Positions 22,446 to 33,343 of a stretch of DNA of 64,000 nucleotides are shown here, one piece after another. The translations under genes were made by a program, and so were the position numbers. A model generated the notes under the pieces. The model searched no databases and had not been told where the DNA came from. It saw nothing but the letters and a program-made list of their open reading frames with translations. The stretch is from Synaphobranchus kaupii (Eukaryota; Chordata; Actinopteri; Anguilliformes; Synaphobranchidae): the NCBI GenBank assembly GCA_029718625.1, contig CM056377.1, positions 101,544,118 to 101,608,117 on the forward strand, read 5' to 3'. Numbering within the stretch: position 1 is the first letter of the stretch; each line of letters starts with the position of its first letter.

Positions 22446-25195
22446 CCCAAGCCCTGTGAATTAAACATTGTTTGAACACAGTTATCTTTTTGTAATTTTA
22501 AATCGTGAGTGGAGTACAACATGAAGTAATGGTTTGGATATGAGAACGGTTATTGATGCAAAGCACAGGTCCAAGGACAGTAAGACACAATAACAGCCCC
22601 AAGAGTCCGATATTTAACTGATTTCCAATTGTTTCACTGTTTCCAAGAGTGTATTTTCCTGAATAAGTACCAAGCAATAATGCTTCTTAATCAGCTATGA
22701 GTCATTACACCCATTTCACTTTTTTCTCTAATACTGGACTTTATTGTAACAATGCAAACATACTTTATGACTGTTCCACTGATATTTTCGAGTTACATGT
22801 AAACTATTCCACCACATTCAAATTATATTATTGTATTCTACAGTAACATTCCATGTGGAAACTGAAGGTCAGTAGTGCATTGTAATATGAAATGCACAGC
22901 TACCCCAGTCACCTCAGTACACTTGTACTGCTGTTTCTTTTGTGACACAGGGTTATGAGGGACCACAAGGTGAACTATAGTCATACCATTCACATCTCCC
23001 AAGCTATGATACAAAGAGTAATACAAAATGTGTCATGTTTTATGAAAGATTTCATAAAGATTTCACTTGTACTGTTTCACTGCCTTTCATTTTAACTTCA
23101 CATTTTAAGTATAAAATAAAATGAATAATACTTTAATGAATTCTAAAATATTCTATATTTCAGTTGTCGTATTTCTGCTGTTGTTGAGTCCAGTCAGATT
23201 GAATGATTTGATGAGCAGAACCTACGCTCAAAGGCTCTGAGAACAAGCTTCCCAGAAAAAAAATATACACCTGAAGAGAGCTCAGCTGAAAAGATGAACT
23301 GGCACTATCCTTTGCCTATGAGATCATTAAGATCACTATAAAACAGTCACTAAGTTAGCTAGCTTTATTAGAGACAGCAGCTTTCTGCATCGACTCAAGC
23401 TCTGGCGCTGTGATGTGCACTGTCGTCCTCACGAGCCCTGATAATGAATGACTGCCCCTTCTGATATCTCCAGGAGGGCTCCAGAACTGCTGGCTTCTCA
23501 AAGGGGGGGGGGGGGGGGGGGGGGGGTGACGACTGTGTAACAGACAGAAACAACAGAGCAAAACCTGTCACAGTTGAATTCACTTGTGCTTTCTGTTGGT
23601 CTCAAGGTAATTCTATTTTTTTTTTTCATGAGAAAGGCACTAGGCACCCATAATCACAAGAATTAACATTTTGTCTTTGCAAACTGCATGCTTTGCCATT
23701 TGCAGGTGACTCATTTAAACAAAAACATTTACCCAGGAAATAACATCACTCTGACAGACAGAACTGGCACCATGCTCCACTAGATAGCTTCAGTTCTAGC
23801 ATAGCTTCATTCATCAAACTGTAAACCTATGGTACGTACAACAGAGTAGCCTGCACTGGGGCCACCCCTAAAAGCTTGCCATGAGTAAATTGCCATGTAT
23901 TTGTCAAATAGGCTCAGAATGTGATGGGTGAAAGCAATTTGTTATTTAGAATAAAACAGTCACAAGATAGTAATGTGGTGTATCAGGATAAAAGCATTTC
24001 CGTGTAGTGATGCACTCTGCAGTCTGGAACTGAATCCTGACCATGTATGTGTCAACTGTGGCTGTGCAACTCACACGATAATGTGTAAGTGGTTTTTTTC
24101 TCACAGTTGCATTGCAGATGTTCTCCTCCAGAGTGATTTATAATACATGAAACATTAATTACAATAACAAATTTATTAAGTTTAATTTAAAATGAAGTAT
24201 AAAGGGAAAGTTACTGGGAAATGGAAAACTGTGTTAGACAGCTAGGATCCATATTTGATGTAGTTTAGCTATCATATGAACTGAAAAATAATTCATGAAT
24301 ACGACTGCCTAGTTTTTGTACAGCCTGTGATTACATATCACGTATTGTGTAAATACCATCTGAGCCTTGTTTTGTACCCCGCCCTTAAGCTTCCTGATTT
24401 GTGGAATTTGAAGATTTATAATTTTCAGCATTTCTGTCTTTTAAAAAATGGCACTTTTATGCAGTACTATTATGAAATATTTGGTCATAAATATGATAGT
24501 GGGTTAAATGTTTTTTCAAATAGTAAACAAAAAGTAAGTTACAAGAGCAGGTTTTCAGGAGGTGACGAAAAGGTCTGAAATAGTGATTACTGCACTTCTC
24601 TGAGTGTTATAGTGATTGCCTGTCAGGCAGTATGACTATGACATTGCTGGAATAGCACCCAGCATGGGTGTGCTGCAGCCTTGTTAAGGGGTCCAGACCT
24701 TTTAAACGTAGTAATTTCACTCCTCTTCTGCATTGGAGACCGTGGCCCAATTTCAAGCACCAGGAGGTGGCTGTCCACGTCCCCACCAACCTCCACTCAC
24801 TAAATTATGTTTTTTTAGTGAATGCCTCTGCATGCTTTTAGCTATTGGTGTACTGTAGCTATACAGGAAATGAGCTCTGTTGGACTCTCCTTTCACTTCA
24901 TGGTGAACTTTCTCAGTAAATCCATCCAAGAGAGTGCACAACGCCAGACAAAACGTGTGCCAGCGTTGTGTTCTGCGGAAGGCGAATTCATGAATTCAAC
25001 ATGTGGAAAACAAAATGGAGTGTCTCTTCACCAAAGGGCTGGATAAGCTGCTGGGACAACAGCATGGTAACAGTACAGAAGTTCACTAGAGAGAACAAAT
25101 GAAAAGGAAACTTGCAGCATGAATTTTCTTCTGTGTGACACAGCAGAAATGGCTAATTAAATGTATGAATTTAGTTGTTTTATTAGACAGTGGAA
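22446..25195. other. AT-rich non-coding stretch with a G24 run
   Basis: No gene recognised in about 2.7 kb. A homopolymer of 24 G lies at 23503-23526; proline-rich frames on the minus strand there are artefacts. Short frames elsewhere lack motifs. Confidence 0.4.
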
Positions 25196-26830
25196 TCAAT
25201 CTTTATTTGTATAGCTCATTTTGTACAATTTAATGCAATGCCATGCGCTTTACATTATTAAAAGTCAATCAATAATAAAATCAATAATGCATATACTGTA
25301 AATCTATAAAAACAATAAAAATAAATTAAAAACTATAAAAACAATAAAACAAAAACTATTAAAACATAAATAAATAAGAAAGCAATACATACATAAAATA
25401 AAATAAAAAAAGGGAAAAATTGAGGTAAGGTAAAAGTGAGACTAAAAAGGTGTGTCTTGAGTTGACATTTAAAAATGTCTACATTTTCAGCTGCCCTTAA
25501 AGCTGGTGGGAGATTATTCCAGAGGCGGGGACCATATGAGCTTTAAGAAGCCTCGTCATATGTTTTAGTCTGTGATTTAAGATTTATTAAAAGTGAGTCA
25601 GAGGATCTGAGGGCTCTGCTAGGAACATATTTAGGAACTAAGTCTGCAATATAATCCGGTGCTAGTCCATGGACTGATTTAAAAACGAGTAAAAGAATTA
25701 AAAAAACTAAAATTCTAAAATTTACAGGTAACCAGTGTAAGGACTTTAAAATGGGAGTAATGTGTGCTCTCTTCCTGGTTTTAGTTAAGACCCTAGAAGC
25801 AGCATTCTGAAGGAGTTGCAAGTGACCTATTGCCTTTTTAGGAAGCCCAGAGAATAATGCATTACAATAGTCGAGCCTGCTCATAATAAATGCGTGCATT
25901 CGTTTCTCTCAAATGGTAGTAGGCAGTTATTACATTCCGTATATGTGGCTCAAAGCTCAGATCACTGTCAATGATAACACGTAGGTTTTTAACCTCAGTT
26001 TTGATGTTCTGGGATAATGGGCTCAATTTTGTCATTATTTTCTCTCTGGGTGTCTTGGGTCCAAATACCAATATTTCAGTTTTATTATGGTTTAACTGAA
26101 GGAAGTTACATGCCATCCAAGCATGAATGTCTGTGATACAGCTGGTTAATCTATCAATGGGGCAAGGATCATCGGGCATAGCAGAGATATAAAATTGGAT
26201 ATCATCGGCATAGAAATGGAAGTTGATGCCATGTTTTTGTATGATGTTGCCTAGTGGGAGCATGTACAAGCTAAACAGGATGGGGCCTAATATTGAACCT
26301 TGAGGAATTCCACAAGTAAGGGTGACTTTCTGTGATGAATGCTCACCAAGACAGACTAGGGAATCATGGTTTGTGAGGTAGGACCTAAACCAATTTAAAA
26401 TTGTGCCAGAGATGCCAACCCACATATGGAGTCTGTTTAAAAGGATCTCATGGTCTACAGTATGCAGAATGCTGCACTAAGGTCAAGAAGCAACACAATT
26501 GAGGGTTTCTTTGAGTCAAAATTCACTCTAATGTCAGTAACGACTTTTACCAATGCCATTTCAGTACTATGCATAGCACGGAAATTCAATCAGCTGTGTA
26601 AAAACCAGTTTCTCAAGTATTTTGCTGAGAAACATTAAATTGGAAATTGGTCTATAATTGTCAAGAATAGAAGTGTCTAAATTAGATTTTTTCGGTATGG
26701 GTCGTACAACAGCCATTTTAAGAACAGATGGAATACAGCCAGTTTGTAGCGAACAATTGACATGGTTCAGCACCTGCCCAGACAAACAGGAAAATGTCTT
26801 AAATGGGTCAACAGGGGAACTCAGCATTAT
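25196..26830 (-). pseudogene. L2-like LINE, 5'-truncated and frameshifted
   Basis: On the minus strand the RT can be followed from about 26815 to 25543 in three frames. First comes QTGCIPSVLKMAVVRPIPKK with DNYRPISNLMFLSKILEKLV. The next frame (26425-25862) has CGIPQGSILGPILFSLYMLP and the catalytic FHFYADDIQFYI, then WMACNFLQLNHNKTEILVFG. The third (25899-25543) has [19 protein letters not shown] and [21 protein letters not shown] 3' UTR follows with the CTTTATTTGTATAGC-type sequence (seen on plus at about 25201) and a GATTGATT end near 25196. The finger/palm segment between the first two frames is missing at about 26430-26570. The style of YADD and WLPV motifs fits L2/CR1-type fish LINEs. 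Confidence 0.8.
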
Positions 26831-27309
26831 TATGAGATATGCATGCACAGTACAAGCATCTCAGGGAAGGAGCTCAGGTGTGCCCCCTGTCTGACCACTC
26901 GGTGTGGTACTGTCAGTGGATGTGGGGCTCAATACAGGTGGGTTAGGGTGACCCATACCAGCTGCCACCTTGGTGTTGTTCTGTGGTCCCATGTGGCCTT
27001 GCAGATAGCACAGAAGTGATGGGACATGTGCTCTCCACAGCCCAGCTTAATACTTTAATGAGCTTCTTACAAAACCAAAATGCCGAGTACACACAAGAAG
27101 CCTGGATACCTGATTCACACATGCAGATCACCTGCCTTGCACCTGGAGCCAGGTCATATAATCTGGGATTCTCCACCAGACTGAATCAGGTAGAGTACCT
27201 CTTCTAGTCACATTATACCCTTATTTACAGAAAGCTGCCATCCATTGGACATGAAGATACCTGAAAGATATTCGTTGAGCAGATGTAAAAGAGCAAAGGC
27301 AATATATGC
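26831..27309. other. Non-coding stretch, nothing recognised
   Basis: No gene or repeat structure recognised. Confidence 0.35.
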
Positions 27310-27613
27310 CTCTATAGCAGGGGTGGGCAATTCCAGTCCTGGAGGGCCGGTGTGTATGCAGGTTTTTGTTCCCACCAAATACCCCAGCTAAATGAGCTAA
27401 TTGGCTGTTTACACCAACATTGGTAGATCAGATCACATTAAAATGTTTCATATAGGGACACGAGGTCTTCGGCTGTCATTCATGCGCTTATTAAGAATTG
27501 TAGCTAAAATGTCAGATGGCGTAAATATTAGGGCTAATTAGGTAATTAAGGCCATAAGTTGGCATGAAAACCAGAAACAGATACGGCCCTCGTTGCCCAC
27601 CTCTGCTCTATAG
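27310..27613. mobile_element. hAT-type MITE with 8-bp TSD
   Basis: The element at 27318-27605 (288 bp) begins CAGGGGTGGGCAATTCCAG and ends TTGCCCACCTCTG, an inverted pair well known for vertebrate hAT (Charlie-like) non-autonomous elements. It is flanked by a perfect 8-bp direct repeat CTCTATAG (27310-27317, 27606-27613). It is too short to encode transposase. Confidence 0.9.
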
Positions 27614-29819
27614 GCATACACCCAGCAGTGTGTACTCCCTTTCGTGGCGCTGCAGATGACATTGGTACACATTGTAATAGATTCTGGGAACTGTTTATGG
27701 TTTGTTTTCATTGAAGCAATGTCAATTAAAGGCTTAACTAATATCCATGACAACAGTGTGAATTGAGACTATTATCTCCACAGACTTTGTCGTTTCCAAA
27801 CCTTCACTGGCAAGCAAGGTACACACACACACACACATATTTATGAAAGTCTGATTTCAAAAACAACCATGAGATTAACAGGAATGTGACCTTCAATGGG
27901 ATCTGAGGACTAAATGGTACAGAGAGCAGTGAAGGCCCTTATACAAATCATACCAGTACTTATGCAAAATTGCTGTACAGCAAGTGAGCTTTATTATACT
28001 TTAGTGTAGACTGGTGAAAAAGACCAGATGGTATTAAAAATGTGTCTGTGGTAGGGGGTGGAGATGAGGGATTGGAAAACAAATCATGAAGAAAGGTCAA
28101 CCATAGAACAAAATAGTGTTGTATGGGTCATCTTGATATATTCCTCTGTGTAGGAAGGTAGGGAATATACTGTATATCCAGAGATTGTATCAGGACACCT
28201 TAGCAGCTCTCCTGTCTGCTTGCAATCTGTTTTTTGACAGTGAGCCTCAGTAGGATAAATTAACTGGTTTTTTTTTTTCCATGTGGAGCTTCATTTACCC
28301 TCACCTTGCTGCTGGTACATACTATGTGCAAGTGGGACGAAACCTCTCTGTAGACAACATCTACAGCAAGCCGTACAGTGGTGTAGTGTTGCCGGTCATC
28401 CATGGGGAATGAGTAGGATACTCTGTGAAGCAATCTGGGCAGAGTGAAGTATGAGTGACACAGCCTTTACGCTGCTGGCTTAAGTGGTTGCCAGTATCAA
28501 TGTGAGAGACAGTCGGGATTTCAGGGCACACATGCATTGAGCAGTGATGGCCTTCCATACCTTCCATTCCATATCCTTACCTTTTGTCATTCTATATCAT
28601 GCTCTTTCACTTGGTGTCCTGATGTACTTGCCTGTAACATTTTTTTGGCCTGCTATTCATTTTATTTATCGATAAGATTTATTTAGATAATTTGCCATCA
28701 TTCAGACTTAACATTCAAAACTTCAAGATTTACTGTCTAGCTTGGTTTAGACAGGTCTTTGTCCATAATGACTAATATTCTTACAGCACTAATATCTGCT
28801 AATATATGCTAGGTATTGCATATGTACTGAGGTACATATGCACCACTGAAAAGGTAATGAAAATTAATTACATAACCTCAACTGGAAATTTACAGCATGT
28901 TAGCTACCTATGTTTGTTACTTGGCAAAAGGTGCTTATCAGTCTCACCACACTGCCCTCCAAACTTTGTCTCCCCGTCTCCTGATTAGCAGATTACTTGC
29001 AGCCTTTGCTTATGAGTCATACCTCTACGTTATTTATGAGTGTGTGATACAAAACCCAGCCCCCCAGTAAATTCACGAGTCAGATCAGTGCATTCACTAA
29101 TGCTGCATTCAAGAGAGCCACGACAAGCCTGATTGGCAATTTATAGCTTCCAATTTCCATACTAAGTGAGGTGGGCCTGTGCTACAACTCATTTTCCCCG
29201 ATTAGTGCTTTTTCAATAATTCTTATTAACGGCATGTTTAACCTTCTCTGGTCATTTTGACTGTGGCTGGCTGAGAGCAGCTGATGGAGGGTGCTGCCCC
29301 ACCCACACACAGATACTGCAGCCTCCTGGCACAACAGCCGCTGTCAGGACTAAAGGACAACACAGTCCTCATCCATTCACCCATAGAGGCAATTTATTAT
29401 CACTTCAGCCATGACCCTGAAAGAATTTTTTTTCCAACTCTTTTGAACGAATCCTTTCTTGAACAAAAAAAACCCCTCTATATCTCTTCCCTGTTTAACC
29501 AGCTTCGCAGTACAAACCCTGCTGTTCAAACTGCCATTTGATAAACATTTAAACTACATGAAGCCACCACCCACCCACACCCCCCGCCCCCCCCACCCCA
29601 AACACCATTTTTCATTTTTTCATGTAATTTCTTTGCTGTTGTTACAGCACGTTTTATTATTTATATTGGTGATTATTTATATTGGTGATTAATTCTAGGT
29701 TGGTGTTAACTTACATTTAATGGCGTTAACTTACAGTATATACTCGCTGGTCTAGCAATTCTGTTAGTCAGGTCTGGCACTGTTGCTCACATACCTCAGC
29801 ACTTCTCTGTGATATTAAG
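27614..29819. other. Non-coding stretch with short simple repeats
   Basis: No gene recognised. Short (CA)n at about 27822-27837 and a C-rich tract at about 29567-29602 are the only structures noted. Confidence 0.4.
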
Positions 29820-29865
29820 TCATGCTTCATAAGAGCATCTGCTAAATTAATGTAATGTAATTATG
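29820..29865 (+). repeat. SINE/LINE 3'-tail remnant
   Basis: The phrase CATAAGAGCATCTGCTAAAT followed by TAATGTAATGTAAT is a familiar 3' end of fish SINEs that share tails with L2-type LINEs. No tRNA-like head was found upstream, so it is a truncated piece. Confidence 0.55.
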
Positions 29866-30473
29866 ACAAACATAACTGGACATTCACAACCACATCATGC
29901 ATTTCATTTGGATCAATGCATTTTAAACCATGGAAACTGAACTGAAATATGTACATCTTATAATTATGTTGTATTGTATTATTTGGGTGAAATACTAATT
30001 TAGGGAGTATTTCTGTTGGTAAAAAAAACCACCATCAAACACAATCTCTACAGAAGCTGGCCTGTTCCATGTTCTGGTTCAGATAACAATGCAAACTATA
30101 TTGCTTTCATTTCAGAAACTGAAAATTGGACATAGTATACTGATGTAGTCACCACAGATTTTGATGAAATTGGCTGTTCTCACCGCAGGTTGAAATTTGC
30201 AGTCAATTGATCTGTGATTGCTTGCCTATTTTGTCTTGCATTTGAAATTAATTTATGGATATTAGGATCCTACCCTTCCACCTACGGCTGCCCTTTGCTG
30301 GTGATATCATACCCTTAGAGTTCCGTACTGACATACCCTTAGAGGCCGTTGGTCTGCAGGTTGACCTGCGTTGGTCACTGAAGCTCCCACCAAACCTGAC
30401 CCAAAAATCATCCCTCTTCTAAAAACATTGGTGGAGACACACAATGAGTTTCTTAAAAATTGAATATACAGTA

Positions 30474-30680
30474 TATACAGTGCTCTCCATAATGTTTGGC
30501 ACAAAGACATTTTTTCTTGATTTGGCTCAGTACTCCACAATTTTAGATTTGCAATAAACAATTTCACATGTGGTTAAAGTGCAGATTCTCAGCTTTTATT
30601 AAAGGGTATCTTTATCCATTTTGGTTTCACCATGTAGAAATGACAGCACTGTCTACACATAGCCCTGCTTGATCGTAATT
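30474..30680. mobile_element. Tc1-like element terminal fragment
   Basis: The sequence starts TACAGTGCTCTCCATAATG and continues through CACATGTGGTTAAAGTGCAG and TTGGTTTCACCATGTAGAAA, which I recognise as the terminal ~200 bp of a widespread Tc1 family in fish. The opposite terminus and the transposase are not present nearby, so it is a one-ended fragment. Confidence 0.65.
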
Positions 30681-31658
30681 GTATCTGTTTGCATAGCTTA
30701 CAGCTGCACTTTTGATCTCTCCTGCTACTGGACGTCTACAGAGTAGTACACAGGTCTGCTGGGCTTTAGGAGTTTCAGAATAGCTGCGGAACAACAAATT
30801 ATCTCAGAATGCTATTTTGTCGAGTTAAGGACTCTTGATCACACTTGATATGAGGTTATTGTGCCACATGGACAGACTCCCAGTAAACATTTTTGCCATG
30901 AAAAGTCAGGTGAAACCCAGGCTACATTTGGTGGCAAAGTGAAAGTTCTCTCGCTGATTAGGACCTATCCAGGTAAAACCTGAGCTATATTGGGGTTAAT
31001 CTCGTCCATTTATGGCAAAACATTTCTCAACCTAGATTTCCACCCCTCTAGACCCTCTGTAGCCTATTCCATTTTTTTCTCACTGGGCCCATTATTACAA
31101 CAGACCACACATTGTTATGTTGAATCACAACAAAGTCCACCTCCAACCAAACCTATCTGGAAAAGAAGAAAGAAAAAACGGGATAAAGGTATTCTCCTTT
31201 GTTTTTACTCTTTGACACAAATGCTCCAGTATTGTTCTGAAGGTTGGACCTGCCTGTCACTGTATTTGCCACTGCTTCACCAATGAACCCTGAGTTTAGG
31301 GAGACAGTAGTCTCTGAAGTCACCTTGTTATTCCTCACTACAATCACATTAACCCTGTACAGCAGAGCAGGCTACAAAGTGCCGGGGACAGAATGATAAA
31401 TTAATTCACCAGCAACCACAACTCTGAACTGTAATAAATCTCTGTCTCCCTTCCGGCAGTCAGTGACTGCAGATTCTTCTTTGTTTTGCTCACTCTCTCT
31501 CTCACTTTAAATGGCAGAGTTGTAGTGTTATTGAACTCTTTGAACCATAAGACAAAAGTCTGTGTCCACCACAGAAAGGCACAGCTAAGGAGAACTCAAG
31601 GATAAATATAAATATGCAGTATTTTTAGCAGTATTGTTTCCTACCCAAAGCCCACATT
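30681..31658. other. Non-coding stretch, nothing recognised
   Basis: No gene or repeat structure recognised. Confidence 0.35.
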
Positions 31659-31808
31659 GGTGGCAGTGTAGTATAATGATTATAGAACTGGGCTTGTGGG
31701 TTTAATTCCCAGCTAGAGCACTGCTGTTATAGACAAGGCACCAAACTTGAATTGCTTCGATAAATATCCTGTTGTATAAATGCACTGCTTTTTAAAAAAA
31801 AAAAAAAT
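31659..31808 (+). mobile_element. tRNA-derived SINE, first of two
   Basis: The head GGTGGCAGTGTAGTATAATG with an A-box-like segment (about 31668-31682) is followed by a B-box-like GTGGGTTTAATTCCC (31696-31710), at the spacing of a Pol III internal promoter. The body (GAATTGCTTCGATAAATATC, TGTATAAATGCACTG) matches a common fish SINE body, and the unit ends in an A13 run (31795-31807). It is probably not transcribed usefully; it is a retroposed copy. Confidence 0.75.
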
Positions 31809-31815
31809 TAGATAA

Positions 31816-31976
31816 GGGGTGTCTCTGTGGTATAGCCTGTAAGTGCACTGTCCACATGCTCATCTTGAACCGCAACGTCACGGTTAGAATCCGGCCGCGC
31901 TACATTCGTCACATTTCTCTCCCTCTCTCTCTATGCTGTGCTGTCAAATAAAGCTGAAAAAGCCCCAAAAATATAA
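31816..31976 (+). mobile_element. tRNA-derived SINE, second of two
   Basis: A tRNA-like head GGGTGTCTCTGTGGTATAGC with an A-box-like TGTGGTATAGCCTG is followed by a B-box-like CGGTTAGAATCCGG (31881-31894). The body has a CT-rich run (CCCTCTCTCTC) and the tail AATAAAGCTGAAAAAGCCCC ends in an A-rich stretch. The head and body differ from the SINE just upstream, so the two are different families placed 8 bp apart. Confidence 0.7.
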
Positions 31977-32386
31977 CCTAGAAAAATTATGAGATCAAGT
32001 CACTGGAGTGTCTGCTATATGTGGCAATGTAATGTGAAGTAAGATCTGACTTCGTCCCAGATAACTTTTAACGAGTACACTAGTATAGAAACATTAACTG
32101 TAGTGTTTCCTGAAGGCAATATAGGAGCTTTTAGACAAATGTCTTTCTTTAGACAAAATAATTTTCAGTTCAAGTGTCCTGTGGCTCCAGGAATCTGCAG
32201 TAGAGACCTTCTTACTGAGCAAAGTTTTGAAGATGTAACAACGATTGGTAATGAAAATACTACATCAAAAAAGCAAAGTATAAAATATCTCTTATTTCCT
32301 CTTATAACTAGAATTGAAATCTATTTTCAGCCTAAAAACACATTGCTAAAACTGCAGGGCCCAAAACATAACAAATAGAACACTGT

Positions 32387-32611
32387 GGGCCCTATCTTAC
32401 ACCCGGCGCTAGGTCCATAATAACGCCTAACGCTTACGTCCTTAAACTAGCATGTATTCTTGCGCCATCACAAGTGAACTGGGCGTGTTGGTCTTAAGAT
32501 GAGGAGTGGCCAGGATTCTTTTTGGCGTATTGCTATCTTGAGCCAGCAGAAAGCGCTTGCGCTAGAACCACTACAAACCTGGTCTACAGTCATGTCGCAG
32601 TTATTCGCTTT
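32387..32611 (+). mobile_element. Harbinger left end in short array unit
   Basis: The TGT-flanked terminus GGGCCCTATCTTACACCCGG and 225 bp of sub-terminal sequence are retained. Sequence then jumps directly to hAT interior (32612-33045). The join lies at AGTT, which is present at both ancestral sites (about 33557 and 35823 in unit 2). Confidence 0.85.
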
Positions 32612-33343
32612 CCAAATCTACTCATCTGTGCATGGCCATTGGCCAAGCAGCCAATGTTGTGAGATTAGTCTACCGCCAATCAAAACACTGTAGTTTACAC
32701 TTGGGAGTTGCTACTAGGGAGGTCCACACACTCCACAAATCTGTTGAGTAGTTGATCATTTCCGAAGACGGATCACATGGAGAGCTTATGCGAACACATT
32801 TTCTATTGATTTTAAAATGATAGTAAATTAGTTTTCAAACAATGACATTTCCATTTAATATTTTTTGACATGGTGGCGAACTCTGTAGGCCTGATGTATT
32901 GTAGGCTATGGGAAACACTGGGTTGCTAACGTTAGAAATCAGTTTACGTTATTTTGTCATTTGCGTGAGCTCCCTACACACACACCCCCACACCCGTAGC
33001 CTACGTCATAGCATAGGCTACATACGCTGCGTAGCCAGGGTGAATAAACATTAACTGTAGTGTTTCCTGAAGGCAATATAGGAGCTTTTAGACAAATGTC
33101 TTTCTTTAGACAAAATAATTTTCAGTTCAAGTGTCCTGTGGCTCCAGGAATCTGCAGTAGAGACCTTCTTACTGAGCAAAGTTTTGAAGATGTAACAACG
33201 ATTGGTAATGAAAATACTACATCAAAAAAGCAAAGTATAAAATATCTCTTATTTCCTCTTATAACTAGAATTGAAATCTATTTTCAGCCTAAAAACACAT
33301 TGCTAAAACTGCAGGGCCCAAAACATAACAAATAGAACACTGT

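Noticed and set aside
23355..23583. Proline-rich minus-strand frames
   Set aside because: They come from the G24 homopolymer at 23503-23526.
31659..31976. Functional tRNA genes
   Set aside because: A and B boxes exist, but cloverleaf arms are not maintained and A-rich tails mark them as SINEs.
32103..32378. 91-codon frame conserved perfectly in four places (also 33060, 36285, 39510)
   Set aside because: Perfect conservation is explained by recent tandem duplication of DNA, not selection; it sits in the flank next to a Harbinger terminus and has no recognisable domain.
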